Shown: positions 63,585-64,000 of the stretch, one piece after another
Layout of the letters: every line of letters begins with the position of its first letter
Numbering within the stretch: the stretch's first letter is position 1
Origin: Acidobacteriota bacterium
GTDB taxonomy: Bacteria; Acidobacteriota; Terriglobia; Terriglobales; Acidobacteriaceae
Assembly: GCA_018268895.1 (NCBI GenBank)
Contig: JAFDVP010000001.1
Location: 868,001-932,000, forward strand
Direction: 5' to 3'
DNA: 64,000 nucleotides
Made by a program: the position numbers and the translations under genes
Notes under the pieces: model-generated
Seen by the model: the letters and a program-made list of their open reading frames with translations, nothing else
Databases searched by the model: none
What the model was told of the DNA's origin: nothing

Positions 63585-64000
63585 ATGCGAAGGGTTGGGG
63601 TTCTCGGGTTGATGGTGGTTGGCGTCGCGCTGATGTTGTGGGCGGGCTGGCACAACCTGCGCGAGCGGCGCCTGGCGACGCAGCAGGCGCGGGACAAACA
63701 GATTGTCCTGATTCCGGCCAAGCCCGGCGACGAGGGCGAAAACGGGCTTCCGCAGATGCGCGGCAAGGCTGCGCCGGCGTTCGCGCTGATGAACCTCGAG
63801 GGCAAGAAGGTCTCGCTCGCCGACTACAAAGGCCGCCCCGTGCTGGTGAACTTCTGGGCTACGTGGTGCGGACCGTGCAAGGTGGAGATGCCCTGGTTCG
63901 AGGAGCTTCGCAACCAGTACGCCTCGCAGGGGTTTGAGATCCTCGGTCTGACCGACGACGTCGATGCGGGCAAGGACGCGATTGCGAAGGTCGCCACCAA
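63585..64000 (+). CDS. TlpA/ResA-type thioredoxin, membrane-anchored (3' end cut by window)
   Basis: Thiol-disulfide reductase acting outside the cytoplasm, here 138 codons to the window edge. An N-terminal anchor (LGLMVVGVALMLWAGW) precedes the thioredoxin fold with active site C95-GP-C98 (FWATWCGPCK). It would keep apocytochrome heme cysteines or other proteins reduced, which fits the many cytochromes c here. GTG three bases upstream is an alternative start. Right end is beyond the window. Confidence 0.88.
   Translation, partial: MRRVGVLGLMVVGVALMLWAGWHNLRERRLATQQARDKQIVLIPAKPGDEGENGLPQMRGKAAPAFALMNLEGKKVSLADYKGRPVLVNFWATWCGPCKVEMPWFEELRNQYASQGFEILGLTDDVDAGKDAIAKVAT

Overview
The window looks like a chromosomal segment of a soil Acidobacterium of the Terriglobus/Granulicella/Edaphobacter kind. 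The basis is its GC-rich genes, an Oar-type TonB receptor with a carboxypeptidase-regulatory N-terminus, several PQQ dehydrogenases and cytochromes c, a secretin fused to a cohesin-like domain, and short palindromic repeats scattered between genes. The assignment is by gene-content impression; no phylogeny was run.

Layout. 1-3.5 kb: a secretin (cut by the window edge) followed by two coupled pseudopilins. 3.7-12.3 kb: housekeeping and hypothetical genes (M48 protease, cytochrome c, queF, EthD-like protein, two transport or glycosyl-transfer genes, ispG), interspersed with REP-like hairpin repeats. 12.37 kb: tRNA-Arg(CCU). 12.4-28.5 kb: a 16.1-kb mobile element integrated in that tRNA. It is bounded by a perfect 55-bp direct repeat and paired GTGATAC arm-like sites, and it carries a tyrosine integrase. 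28.7-48.0 kb: a long plus-strand block for periplasmic oxidation, uptake and breakdown of sugars or glycosides. It holds an MFS carrier, diheme cytochrome c plus PQQ dehydrogenase, TAT-exported epimerase-like protein, DUF1080 protein, quinohemoprotein, TonB receptor, Gfo/Idh/MocA oxidoreductase, epimerase, GntR regulator, sodium symporter, SDR and a ManD-like dehydratase. 48.0-52.7 kb: nucleoside salvage on the minus strand (NupC, pyrimidine-nucleoside phosphorylase, cytidine deaminase) with a membrane diguanylate cyclase between. 52.8-57.9 kb: a compact cheA-cheW-cheY-cheB-cheR operon without a receptor gene in view. 57.9-64 kb: bifunctional penicillin-binding protein, proS, kdsD, and the start of a TlpA-type thioredoxin.

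The most interesting part is the integrated element. It encodes an excisionase-like HTH protein, a sigma-like protein, a tandem winged-helix protein followed by iteron-like repeats, a HEPN-like protein, a P27-type small terminase, a tail-tube-like protein, HK97 portal, prohead protease and major capsid protein, then three tandem, ATGA-coupled paralogs of unknown function. I see no large terminase, no baseplate, no tape measure and no lysis genes. That set fits a phage satellite (capsid-encoding, helper-dependent) or a reduced prophage. A minus-strand arm of eight small genes includes an orphan HicB-type antitoxin. Base composition of the element is visibly lower in GC than its flanks, consistent with transfer.
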